Shown: in pieces, positions 55,084 to 63,652 of the stretch | Layout: each line of letters opens with the position of its first letter | Position numbering within the stretch: position 1 is the stretch's first letter | Assembly (NCBI GenBank): GCA_942493075.1 | Contig: OW818681.1 | Span: forward strand, 3,596,001-3,660,000 | Direction of reading: 5' to 3' | Length of the DNA: 64,000 nt | From: JBBQYD01 sp942493075 | Lineage (GTDB): Bacteria; Verrucomicrobiota; Verrucomicrobiia; Limisphaerales; UBA8199 | The notes under the pieces: model-generated | The model's database searches: none | Seen by the model: only the letters and a program-made list of their open reading frames with translations | What the model was told of the DNA's origin: nothing | Translations under genes and position numbers: made by a program

Positions 55084-55110
55084 TTGCCTTAAAGTGTCCT
55101 GGTTGGTGCC

Positions 55111-55989
55111 TTAGCTCAGAGCCATGGCGGCGCTGGTGATTTCCAAAAGTTCTTTGGTGATGTTAGCCTGGCGCAGCTTGTTGTATTCCAGCGTCAGATC
55201 TTTGATAAGCTGGGTTGCATTGTCGGTGGCATTCTTCATCGCCACCATGCGCGCGCTCTGCTCGCTGGCGCGCGCTTCGAGCAGAATCTGAAAAACCTGA
55301 AAGTTAATATAATGCGGAAGCAACGAACCCAGCACCGCTTCGGCATCAGGCTCAAACAGGAATTCGGTAGCGCCTTTAACGAGCCGTTGATCCATTGCCT
55401 CACCGGCGATTCCAGTGGACACCCCTTTGATCTCACCAACGGGGAGCAGAGGGAATAACTCCGGCTTTTGCACCAGGGTCGAAACAAAGTTCGTGAACAG
55501 CACGTCCACGCGATCTACTTCACCGTTGAGGAAAAGTTCTCTCAGGAATTTTGAAATAGCGCGAGCCTCGCTGAACTGCGGATTGTCCTTGTAGGAAAAA
55601 TCGGCCTTGAGAGTGCGCCGGGTGCGCGCGACAAACTGGCCGGCCTTTCGGCCAGCCGTCACAAAGACCGTCTTGGTCTTGTCCAGACGAGCGGCCTCAC
55701 GCAACAAATTACTATTTAAAGCGCCGCAGAGTCCTTTGTCAGAACTAACAATGAGCACGCATTTACGGTCACCCGTCCGCTTCTCCATAAGCGGATGCTG
55801 GAAGTCACCGGAGGAATGAGTCACCTCACTCAACACCCGGTTCATGACATCCGCATAGGGCCGGCCCCCGACAGCCAATTGCTGGGCTTTGCGCATCTTC
55901 GAGGCCGCAACCATCTGCATGGCCTTGGTGATCTGTGCGGTATTTCGCACAGATTTGATGCGCCGCCGAATATCTCGCGTGCTAGCCAT
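55111..55989 (-). CDS. atpG: F-type ATP synthase gamma subunit
   Basis: This 292-aa rotor subunit has the N-terminal helix STRDIRRRIKSVRNTAQITK and the C-terminal helix NKLRQANITKELLEITSAA that form the coiled-coil shaft. The Rossmann-like middle domain contains VSSDKGLCGALNSN. It starts directly after the atpA stop (no gap) and precedes atpD by 27 bp. Confidence 0.96.
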   Translation of the reverse strand: MASTRDIRRRIKSVRNTAQITKAMQMVAASKMRKAQQLAVGGRPYADVMNRVLSEVTHSSGDFQHPLMEKRTGDRKCVLIVSSDKGLCGALNSNLLREAARLDKTKTVFVTAGRKAGQFVARTRRTLKADFSYKDNPQFSEARAISKFLRELFLNGEVDRVDVLFTNFVSTLVQKPELFPLLPVGEIKGVSTGIAGEAMDQRLVKGATEFLFEPDAEAVLGSLLPHYINFQVFQILLEARASEQSARMVAMKNATDNATQLIKDLTLEYNKLRQANITKELLEITSAAMALS

Positions 55990-57522
55990 TTACTTGTAGG
56001 TTTGCTTGAACTCAGTAACTGCGGCCTTCAAGGAGCTGGTCAGCGCATCGCTCATGGCCTTCTCCCGTGCAACCGAAGCCATCAGATCGGCTTTACGGCT
56101 GGTTAGATACTCCGTCAACTGGGTTTGAAAATCCTTAATCTTATCGACGGCAACGTCATCCATGAACCCGTTCTGAACCGTCCAAAGCAGCGCCACCTGC
56201 ACCTCTACGGCGATCGGGTTGTACTGAGGTTGTTTGAAGACTTCGATGATGCGTTTGCCTCGTTCGATCTGGGCTTGGGTTTTGGCATCGAGATCAGAGC
56301 CAAATTGGGCGAATGCAGCCAGTTCGCGGAACTGGGCAAGATCGCCCTTCAAGCGCCCAGCCACCTGTTTCATCGCTTTGATCTGAGCGGCAGAACCGAC
56401 GCGCGACACCGATAGACCGACGGAAATGGCCGGTCTCACGCCTTGATAGAACAGATCGGTTTCAAGGTAGATTTGGCCATCCGTGATCGAAATAACGTTG
56501 GTGGGAATGTAAGCCGAAACGTCACCCGCCTGCGTTTCAATGATGGGCAGTGCGGTGAGAGACCCGTTGCCGTATTTCTCACTCACGCGAGCGGAGCGCT
56601 CAAGCAACCGGCTGTGCAGATAGAAGACGTCTCCTGGATAGGCTTCGCGACCAGAGGGCCGCTTCAGGACCAGCGAAACCTGGCGATAGGCCACCGCGTG
56701 CTTGGAAAGATCATCGTAGATGATCAAAGCATCCATGCCGTGATCCATGAACCACTCGCCCATTGCAGCGCCAGCGAAAGGAGCCAGGTATTGGTTGGTC
56801 GCGGAATCGGAGGCGGCAGCAGCTATAACAATCGTGTAGGGCATCGCTCCGGCCTCTTCGAGCACGGAGATTACGCGAGCGATATTGGACTGTTTCTGAC
56901 CGATCGCCACGTAGATGCAATACAGCGGTCGATAGTCCTTCTCGCCCGCAGCTTCAGCGGCTTTGTTCAGCCGCGCCTGGCTGATGATCGTATCGATGCA
57001 GAGGGTTGTCTTCCCCGTCGAGCGATCTCCGATGATCAACTCCCGCTGACCACGCCCGATCGGAATCATCGCGTCCACCGCCATGATGCCGGTTTGAACA
57101 GGCTGGCTCACGGATTTGCGGCGAATGATGCCGGGAGCAATTTTCTCTACCGGGTACGCCACATCGGATTTCACGGGGCCCTTGCCATCGAGCGGTTCAC
57201 CCAAGGTGTTCACCACGCGTCCGAGCAACCCTTTACCCACAGGAACCTGAAGCAGCTTGCCCGTGGTCCGAACCTCGTCTCCCTCTTCGATTTTGGTGTA
57301 GTCGCCTAAGATAATCGCTCCGACCTCGGTCTCTTCAAGGTTCAAAGCCAAACCGACGATACCATTGCCGAAATCCAACATCTCATTGAGCATGGCATCG
57401 GTTAGTCCCTCGATTTTTGCCACACCGTCTCCGATCTCACGGACTACGCCAACATTCTGCTTCGCTGCGACAGTTTTGACGCCGGCGATCTGGTTTTCGA
57501 TTTCCTGGAGTAAGTTGCTCAT
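55990..57522 (-). CDS. atpA: F-type ATP synthase alpha subunit
   Basis: This 510-aa non-catalytic F1 subunit has a P-loop GDRSTGKTTLC (Ser replaces the common Gln), the arginine-finger block VGSAAQIKAMKQVAG with SVGLSVSRVG, and VYVAIGQKQSN-type strands. Regions outside the P-loop are standard. It lies between atpH (48-bp gap) and atpG. Confidence 0.97.
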   Translation of the reverse strand: MSNLLQEIENQIAGVKTVAAKQNVGVVREIGDGVAKIEGLTDAMLNEMLDFGNGIVGLALNLEETEVGAIILGDYTKIEEGDEVRTTGKLLQVPVGKGLLGRVVNTLGEPLDGKGPVKSDVAYPVEKIAPGIIRRKSVSQPVQTGIMAVDAMIPIGRGQRELIIGDRSTGKTTLCIDTIISQARLNKAAEAAGEKDYRPLYCIYVAIGQKQSNIARVISVLEEAGAMPYTIVIAAAASDSATNQYLAPFAGAAMGEWFMDHGMDALIIYDDLSKHAVAYRQVSLVLKRPSGREAYPGDVFYLHSRLLERSARVSEKYGNGSLTALPIIETQAGDVSAYIPTNVISITDGQIYLETDLFYQGVRPAISVGLSVSRVGSAAQIKAMKQVAGRLKGDLAQFRELAAFAQFGSDLDAKTQAQIERGKRIIEVFKQPQYNPIAVEVQVALLWTVQNGFMDDVAVDKIKDFQTQLTEYLTSRKADLMASVAREKAMSDALTSSLKAAVTEFKQTYK

Positions 57523-57570
57523 ATAATCACTGCCATTTCAGCAAGCCGCGCACGGCTGCCGCTCATAAAA

Positions 57571-57966
57571 TCAACTGAACTGTTCCTGTAAAAGATTCAA
57601 CCGCGCCTGCACGCTTCCGTCGTAAACATCGCTCCCTACCTTAATTCGCACGCCGCCCAGCAGATTGGGGTTCTGGCTGAAACTGAAACTCAAACCCGGG
57701 CCATACAGGCCGGTGAGCTTCTGCCGGATGCTCGCCTCCAAATCCGGCGTGAGAGGAATCGCGCTCTCAACCCGTGCATTGCGCCGCTCGACATCCAGCT
57801 TCACCAATCGTTGAAAATGGGACAGTATCCCGAGGTAACCTCTGGGCTTGAGTTCAATAACGCGCGAAACCACTTCTCTGACACGTTTTTCGTCAAGCAG
57901 TTCACCCTGAACACAGGCTCGAAAAAGCCGCTTCGCTTCACGCCTGGCTTGTTTGCTGGTTTTCAT
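57571..57966 (-). CDS. atpH: F-type ATP synthase delta subunit, short form
   Basis: Delta (OSCP) ties the peripheral stalk to the top of F1. The C-terminal part (~95-130: NPNLLGGVRIKVGSDVYDGS and VQARLNLLQEQF) is a clear OSCP ending. The protein has only 131 aa against ~170-185 for the family. The missing part is from the N-terminal six-helix domain that binds the alpha subunits; only ~65 residues (MKTSKQARREAKRLFRACV onwards) are there. No upstream in-frame extension into atpF is plausible, since only 15 bp separate the genes. Confidence 0.88.
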   Translation of the reverse strand: MKTSKQARREAKRLFRACVQGELLDEKRVREVVSRVIELKPRGYLGILSHFQRLVKLDVERRNARVESAIPLTPDLEASIRQKLTGLYGPGLSFSFSQNPNLLGGVRIKVGSDVYDGSVQARLNLLQEQFS

Positions 57967-57981
57967 GCGAACGCCCCGAGC

Positions 57982-58509
57982 TTAAACAGAAACCTGCCGA
58001 GTGGTTTCTTCCGTAATCCGACGGTGATCTTCGGGAGTCAAAACCTTGCCGGTGACATTGGCCGTGGTTTGGATGACGAGACGTCCGACCTCCCGTTTAA
58101 GTTCCGCAAGCATGCGGGCATGATCCTGGGCGGCGGCCTCTCTTGCCTTGGCAATGATCTGCTCCGCCGCGGAAATCGCTTTCTGTGTTTCCAGTTCCTG
58201 AACGCGGGCCGCAGCCGCGCGCGCTTCCTCTATCAACTTGTTTGCCTGTGTGTTGGCCTGGCTAAGAATCTCGTGCCTCTGGGCTTCGGCCCGGGCGAGC
58301 TCAGCTTTGATTTTGTCCGCGTTCTCCAGGCCTTCAGCAATCCGCTGCTGGCGTTCTGCCAGCATATCCAGAACGCGCTTGTAGGCGAACTTGTGCAGGA
58401 GAAGGGCGACAATGCTAAAGCTGATTACTTGCGCAATAAACTGGGGCCAGTTCACCCCGAAAGAGCGCGCAGTATCATCCACGATTCCACCAAACATTAT
58501 CAAACTCAT
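57982..58509 (-). CDS. atpF: F-type ATP synthase b subunit
   Basis: This 175-aa peripheral-stalk protein has one N-terminal membrane helix (NWPQFIAQVISFSIVALLL) and a long charged coiled coil rich in Ala, Glu, Arg and Gln (~55-150). It dimerises and holds F1 still via delta. A second ATG at 58497 could also start the protein. It follows atpE by 71 bp. Confidence 0.94.
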   Translation of the reverse strand: MSLIMFGGIVDDTARSFGVNWPQFIAQVISFSIVALLLHKFAYKRVLDMLAERQQRIAEGLENADKIKAELARAEAQRHEILSQANTQANKLIEEARAAAARVQELETQKAISAAEQIIAKAREAAAQDHARMLAELKREVGRLVIQTTANVTGKVLTPEDHRRITEETTRQVSV

Positions 58510-58580
58510 AACTCGAAATCCATCTGTGCTGGAAGCCGGGGCCAGAATGGCCCCGGCTTGCTGAAACGGGCCCCTGATGC

Positions 58581-58808
58581 TTACGCGGGCCAGGCTTTAG
58601 TCGCCAGGAAGATGGCGAAAAACACGATCCCCTCAGCGAAGGCGATGGCCAGAATGGATTGCACGAGGATCTTCGTAGCCGCGCCGGGATTGCGTCCCAC
58701 AGCCTCCGAAGCCTTAGCCCCAATCAGACCTACGCCGATGGCCGCACCCAGTGCTGCCAGACCGACATGTATATTGCCAGTCATCTGTGCCAGTATAGGC
58801 ATCAACAT
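58581..58808 (-). CDS. atpE: F-type ATP synthase c subunit
   Basis: This 75-aa hairpin protein forms the c-ring. Helix 1 has the Gly-rich GLAALGAAIGVGLIGAKASE, the polar loop is AVGRNPGA, and helix 2 carries the ion-binding Glu in AIAFAEGIVFF. The Glu-Ser pair and Gln seen in Na+-binding c subunits are absent, so H+ is the likely ion. AAGGAAAG upstream supports the ATG at 58808. The gap from atpB is 127 bp. Confidence 0.96.
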   Translation of the reverse strand: MLMPILAQMTGNIHVGLAALGAAIGVGLIGAKASEAVGRNPGAATKILVQSILAIAFAEGIVFFAIFLATKAWPA

Positions 58809-58935
58809 ACTTCTTTCCTTTCGTTACTCATCTGCTCCCGCGATTGAACACGGTCAAACAGACGAAATTCTATTCTCGCACCAGGAACTTCCGCCGAAAT
58901 GCCAGAAGTCAAAACCAAACGGCCAGAGCCCCAGC

Positions 58936-59865
58936 TCAATGCTTGGCAGCGCTATGGCCTTCATCGTCGTGCTGACAGATCAGCATCGTGAACACCGCCG
59001 TCAGCAGCATAAACACGAGCGCCTGCACAACACCCACCAGTAGCTCCATGAAGTAAAACGGGATCGGAACCAGCACCCTGCCCAACCAGCCGGGCACGAG
59101 GTTAGCCATCGATTCCAGCATGTTCTCGCCGGCGAAAATGTTACCAAACAACCGGAAACTCAGAGAAATTGGACGGAATAGAATAGAAACAACCTCCAGC
59201 ACACCGACTGCGAGGAAAACAACGATCATCAGGAGTTTGAGAAATCCGGTAGTGTCACCCTGAGGTGCAAATAGATGCTTCAGGAAACCGATGGGACCGT
59301 TTGCCTGAAGAGCCCACACTATCCAACATGCAAAGAAGATGGTGGACATCGCCAAGGTCATGTTCAGATCGGCGTTAGCACCCCGGAACCAAGGCTGAGT
59401 GATTTGGAAACCGTGCTCGGTCTGCACTCCATACCCGATCGTGCCGATTCCAGGCAGTAACCCAAGCCAGTTGGAGAACAGAATGAAGATGAAAATGGTC
59501 GCAAAAAACCAGAACGTCTTGCGAACAAGACCGGAACCAATGACTCCTTCAAGGAAGGTATAGAGCCCTTCCACGAGCCATTCGACAAAGTTTTGGGCCC
59601 CCGAAGGAACCAGGCTCATCCGGCGGGTTGCGACCTGAACAAACAGGATCAGCACGATCGCAACGATCCACGTAACCAGCATGGAGTTGGTGATAGGAAA
59701 CCCACCTATGTTCCACAATTCCACTGCATTAGCGGTGAGCTCGTGGTGAGCGACAGCTCCTTCAGCAGCAGGACCCGCATGGTGAACCGCCTCCGCAGCG
59801 TTGGTTGAACACAACCCGCTGAGCGCAGCAAATAACCCGACCAAAAATGTTCTTAAAGTTCGCAT
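58936..59865 (-). CDS. atpB: F-type ATP synthase a subunit
   Basis: This 309-aa membrane subunit conducts protons past the c-ring. The essential Arg is in SLSFRLFGNIFAGE (~235-248). It has five or six membrane helices. The first ~45 residues include a signal-like helix and a His-rich segment (HHAGPAAEGAVAHHE), longer than in many species. It is the first gene of the operon. A TTGACA at 59908-59913 (minus strand) is a possible -35, but the -10 at 17 bp is poor. No atpI or atpZ lies before it. Confidence 0.95.
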   Translation of the reverse strand: MRTLRTFLVGLFAALSGLCSTNAAEAVHHAGPAAEGAVAHHELTANAVELWNIGGFPITNSMLVTWIVAIVLILFVQVATRRMSLVPSGAQNFVEWLVEGLYTFLEGVIGSGLVRKTFWFFATIFIFILFSNWLGLLPGIGTIGYGVQTEHGFQITQPWFRGANADLNMTLAMSTIFFACWIVWALQANGPIGFLKHLFAPQGDTTGFLKLLMIVVFLAVGVLEVVSILFRPISLSFRLFGNIFAGENMLESMANLVPGWLGRVLVPIPFYFMELLVGVVQALVFMLLTAVFTMLICQHDDEGHSAAKH

Positions 59866-59973
59866 CTCACCCGATTAAAAAGCGGTAGGCCGACCCCTGC
59901 CCCCGGATGTCAACCATATTCCAGAAGTCGGTGGAACTTGCATCATGACTCCCACTTGCACAAGGGATTTTTT

Positions 59974-60720
59974 TCAAAAAAATGCGTCCGTCCATAGTAC
60001 AGTCGATGCCCGCTCCCTCACCACACGGCCCATCGGAAGCTCCTCTTCTCCAAGCAGCACTCGGGTTAATGGAGCCCCTTTCCCAGAGCCTGAAATCAAG
60101 GCCCAGACTGACTCCGCAGCGCTCAGCGATTCATAGGTAAGCGACACACGGTTGGGCGGAGGTTTCGGCCCCACCACCGCCACATACGCCTGAAGCTGCC
60201 CCTTCCCCGGTTCATCACCAATCACGTGCGGCTGAATGGCGGGTGACTCCGGAAAAAGTGAAGCGGTATGACCATCCTCCCCCATCCCCAGGAAGACCAT
60301 GTCCAGAATGGGAACTCGCTCTGAGGTCACCCGGCCAGACACACTTCTCAACTCGGCATCCGCTTGCTCAACTGCCAGTTTTGGATCGATCTCCCCGCGA
60401 ATCCGATGCACTCGCTCCGCCGGGATGTGCAAAGGACCAAAAAGCTCGTCATTCGCCAGCCTAAAATTGGATTCGTCATGGTCGGGAGGAACACATCGCT
60501 CATCAGCCCAGAAAAAGTGAACGCCTTTCGGTATTGGCAGGCCACGAGTATGCTTTTCGCGCAGTATGCCAAAGAACTCGGTCACGATGCGCCCGCCCGA
60601 CAGGGCGACAGTATAGGTGCGGTGCGCCCGTGGATTGTTCTGCAACTCCCTGAGCCAACGCTCGGCCGCCTGGTCGCAGGCCTCGCGCGAAGTAAGGGCG
60701 CAGTTTAGCTGGAGCTTCAA
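59974..60720 (-). CDS. pgl: 6-phosphogluconolactonase
   Basis: Pgl hydrolyses 6-phosphogluconolactone, the product of Zwf, to 6-phosphogluconate. The DevB-type fold is shown by TVALSGGRIVTEFFGIL, FFWADERCVPPDHDESNFR and VFLGMGEDGHTASLFP. The start is a TTG at 60720 that overlaps the zwf stop (TTGA, 60717-60720), which points to translational coupling. The length of 248 aa is normal. Confidence 0.92.
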   Translation of the reverse strand: MKLQLNCALTSREACDQAAERWLRELQNNPRAHRTYTVALSGGRIVTEFFGILREKHTRGLPIPKGVHFFWADERCVPPDHDESNFRLANDELFGPLHIPAERVHRIRGEIDPKLAVEQADAELRSVSGRVTSERVPILDMVFLGMGEDGHTASLFPESPAIQPHVIGDEPGKGQLQAYVAVVGPKPPPNRVSLTYESLSAAESVWALISGSGKGAPLTRVLLGEEELPMGRVVRERASTVLWTDAFF

Positions 60721-62315
60721 GAGGGCCTGCCCTCCGGGGCCGCCCAGGACCGGCGATCACGCTTGATCAACTCCTCAGCCGCCTCCGGACCCCAGGTTCC
60801 GGCAGCGTAAAACTCCGGGTTTGTTAGCGATTTGCCCGTCCAAGCGCTTCGGATGCTGTCCACGAACGCCCAGGCGGTCTCCACTTCGTCGCGGCGGATG
60901 AACAGCGTGGCGTCGCCCGCCATGGCCTCAAGAAGCAGCCGTTCATAGGCTTCCGGCGTGTAAGCACCAAATTCCGTGTCGTAGCTGAAATCCATGCGAA
61001 CGGGTCGAACTTCAACACTATTGCCAGGCACCTTACCGTTGATCCGCATCGTGATGCCTTCGTTTGGCTGCAAGCGCAAGGTCAGGGTGTTCGGCCCCAA
61101 TCTCATGCCACACTGTGCTGCGAACAAAACGTTGGGAGTCGGGCGGAATTGAATGCGAACCTCACTCGCGCTTTGGGGCAGACACTTCCCGGTCCGCAGG
61201 TAAAACGGAACTCCGGACCAACGCCAGTTATCGATCAGGACCCGCATAGCAACGAAGGTCTCTACGTTGGAAGCGGGATGCACCTTGGTCTCCTGCCGGT
61301 AGCCCGGATGCACTACTCCGTCCAGGACCCCGGCGAAGTACTGTCCCCTCACGACGTGCTGGGCCACATCCTCGGTGGTCATGGGACGCAGTGATTGGAG
61401 GAGTTTGACCTTTTCATCCCGAATGGCCTCGGCCGCCAGAGAGACCGGCGGTTCCATGGCAACGAGGGCCAGCACTTGCAGAAGATGGTTCTGAACCATG
61501 TCGCGCAAGGCGCCCGCTTCCTCGTAGTAACCTCCCCGGGTTCCGACACCATGCTGCTCGGCCACTGTGATCTGAACGTGATCGATGGAATCACGAGTCC
61601 AGAGCCGCTCGAAAATCGAATTTGAGAAGCGGAACATCAGGATGTTCTGCACGGTCTCCTTACCGAGATAATGGTCGATGCGGAAAACCTGTTTTTCGCC
61701 TGCGAACTGGGTTAGTTCATGGTTTAACTGCCGGGCAGAGGCCAGGTCGTGCCCGAAGGGCTTCTCCACTACGATGCGCTGCCAGCCGCCGGGAGAGTGT
61801 TTATGCAGTAATCCCACTTTTTCAAGGTGCTCGACCGTGGCGGCGAACTGACTCGGAGAGACCGCCAAATAGAACAGCAAGTTCTTCCGGGCGCCTTCCA
61901 CCTCTGCCTGACCTATGAACTCCTTGAGATTCTCGAAATCGGCGCGCTCCTCCAGGTCTCCACGGCAATAGAAGACCCGCTCTGCGAACTGGCTCCAGAG
62001 GCTTTCATCCAGCGGACGACGGGAGAACCGAGCCAGGGCCTCCTTGAGTTCGGCCCGCCAGCTTTCGGTTGTCTTATCGCGGCGGGCGAAACCGATTATG
62101 CGAGCGCCTGGGGGAATCTGGTCTTCGTTGAAGAGGTGGTAAAGCGCGGGGATCAACTTGCGATAAGTCAGATCGCCGCTGGCGCCGAGGATAACGATAC
62201 TGCAAGGCTCCAGATTGCGCCGGGCCTCGCCCAGCCGACATATCATCAACTCATCCAGGTTTTCGCTTTGATGCACGCGGAACAAATATCGTACTTCGGG
62301 TATTCCGCAAACCAT
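60717..62315 (-). CDS. zwf: Glucose-6-phosphate 1-dehydrogenase
   Basis: Zwf oxidises glucose-6-phosphate with NADP+ (or NAD+), opening the oxidative pentose phosphate and Entner-Doudoroff routes. The dinucleotide motif is ILGASGDLTYRKL, the substrate motif with catalytic His is RIDHYLGKETVQN, and VVEKPFGHDLASA precedes it. ATG starts exist at 62315 (532 aa) and 62246 (509 aa), and a GTG at 62330; the true start is uncertain because the N-tail varies in the family. With pgl it forms a two-gene unit upstream of the atp operon. Confidence 0.95.
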   Translation of the reverse strand: MVCGIPEVRYLFRVHQSENLDELMICRLGEARRNLEPCSIVILGASGDLTYRKLIPALYHLFNEDQIPPGARIIGFARRDKTTESWRAELKEALARFSRRPLDESLWSQFAERVFYCRGDLEERADFENLKEFIGQAEVEGARKNLLFYLAVSPSQFAATVEHLEKVGLLHKHSPGGWQRIVVEKPFGHDLASARQLNHELTQFAGEKQVFRIDHYLGKETVQNILMFRFSNSIFERLWTRDSIDHVQITVAEQHGVGTRGGYYEEAGALRDMVQNHLLQVLALVAMEPPVSLAAEAIRDEKVKLLQSLRPMTTEDVAQHVVRGQYFAGVLDGVVHPGYRQETKVHPASNVETFVAMRVLIDNWRWSGVPFYLRTGKCLPQSASEVRIQFRPTPNVLFAAQCGMRLGPNTLTLRLQPNEGITMRINGKVPGNSVEVRPVRMDFSYDTEFGAYTPEAYERLLLEAMAGDATLFIRRDEVETAWAFVDSIRSAWTGKSLTNPEFYAAGTWGPEAAEELIKRDRRSWAAPEGRPS

Positions 62316-62509
62316 TGTTCGTTTTAACACCCCCAGGAGCTCACTCAGGCATGCAACCTGCTCCCACCGCGCAAAATGACTTCATGCGGCTATCAATGCG
62401 TCGGTTTTGTCGGTCCTGATCCGTCTCCTCAGGAGGATGCGGGTGCATCGTGCTGTAACCCAGCGCGAAGGAGCAGCGCCCCCGGTTGTCTGTCTCAGAT
62501 GTGTAACCT

Positions 62510-63397
62510 ATGCAAACAACTGTCCTAACTAGGGACTATCCTGCCATGCAAACCCTCACCGCATCTCAAATGGTTGCCAAAGTGCGCAACCTTCCGCCCG
62601 TTTCATCCGCCGCCTTGGAAATGGCCAGGCTGCTGGAGCATCCCAACGCCAGCAACGAGGATGTCGTGGCGTTGCTCAAGCAGGATAGCGTGCTCACAGC
62701 GAAGCTGTTGCGGACTTGCAACTCACCGGTGCTTGGCCTGGAAGGCAGGGTGGGGTCAGTGGACCAAGCCGTTCTGCTGCTGGGCTATCGCAAGATCCTC
62801 CAGATGGTGAGCGCCTTAGCGTTTAAAGGCACTCTCTCCAGCGCCGTCCCCGCCTATGACCTGCAAAACGAAGCGTTATGGCAGCATTCGCTCATGGCCG
62901 GTCATGCGGCGCAGATTGCCGCGAAGGAGTGCTTCGATTTTCAGGCTGATGAGTACGTCGCTTTCACCGTGGGACTGCTCCACGATATCGGCAAGCTGAT
63001 CACAAGCCAGTTCATCACCCCGGAATTGAAAATGGCTATGCGGCTAAAAGTGGCGCACGGATATTCCCTGCCGGAGGTCGAACGCTGCATTCTGGGAGCC
63101 GACCATGCGGAAGTCGGAGCCGCCCTCTTATACATTTGGCGCCTGCCAGACTTTATCGTCGAAGCAGTTGGAATGCACCATCAACCGACCACCAAGCCGA
63201 CTCCTCGTTTGTCCGCATTGGCCAACCTTTCCAATTCCCTTGCCCACGCTTCAGATGCGATTCATTGTGGCCAAAAACCCTCCTATTCCGACACAGAGGC
63301 ACAAGTGTTCCTTAGCTTAGGATTTCCCGCCGCCCGTCTCACGAATGTGCTTTCGGCTCTCGAACGCGGTTCTCAAAGGCTGGATATGGCATGGTGA
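62510..63397 (+). CDS. HDOD domain protein
   Basis: This 295-aa protein is mostly one HDOD domain. LPPVSSAALEMARLLEHPN and DVVALLKQDSVLTAKLLRTC open it, and FTVGLLHDIGKLITSQF carries the HD-like pair. HDOD proteins act in signalling linked to chemotaxis, motility or stress, but lack a proven catalytic role. Two ATG codons are near (62510 and 62546, both followed by a Met-Gln-Thr), and either may be used. It is divergent from zwf across ~190 bp. Confidence 0.88.
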   Translation: MQTTVLTRDYPAMQTLTASQMVAKVRNLPPVSSAALEMARLLEHPNASNEDVVALLKQDSVLTAKLLRTCNSPVLGLEGRVGSVDQAVLLLGYRKILQMVSALAFKGTLSSAVPAYDLQNEALWQHSLMAGHAAQIAAKECFDFQADEYVAFTVGLLHDIGKLITSQFITPELKMAMRLKVAHGYSLPEVERCILGADHAEVGAALLYIWRLPDFIVEAVGMHHQPTTKPTPRLSALANLSNSLAHASDAIHCGQKPSYSDTEAQVFLSLGFPAARLTNVLSALERGSQRLDMAW

Positions 63398-63524
63398 GGT
63401 GAAAACTCTGAACTCGGGCTTGCGGTGATTCGGAGGCTTGTGATAACGTGAGGCCGCTGCGCAGGATGAGCAATGCCGGGATGTAACGGCCCTGTTGGCC
63501 TGTTGTAGCTGAGTGGTTTTTAGA

Positions 63525-63611
63525 GCCGATGTGGCGGAATTGGCAGACGCGCTAGACTCAAAATCTGGTATCCGTAAGGATGTGTGGGTTCGACCCCCTC
63601 CATCGGCACCA
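63525..63611 (+). tRNA. tRNA-Leu (anticodon CAA)
   Basis: The 7-bp acceptor stem pairs GCCGATG (63525-63531) with CATCGGC (63601-63607), then discriminator A and an encoded CCA (63609-63611). The anticodon stem 63552-63556/63564-63568 holds loop CTCAAAA with CAA at 63559-63561. A long variable arm (around ATCCGTAAGGAT) and the GGTTCGA T-loop fit a class II leucine tRNA reading UUG. Confidence 0.95.
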
Positions 63612-63652
63612 TTCAGGACAGATCCAACGGGTGAAGACACCCACCCTTCCCT

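Noticed and set aside
57811..59043. Plus-strand open frame of 410 codons antisense to atpH-atpF-atpE-atpB
   Set aside because: All four atp genes on the other strand are certain; the antisense product has no domain and reflects codon bias.
63317..63640. Minus-strand frame of 107 codons over the tRNA-Leu gene
   Set aside because: It reads antisense through the tRNA (a GGGRTH/SSASANSATSA-like string), a well-known false ORF, and it also overlaps the end of the HDOD gene.
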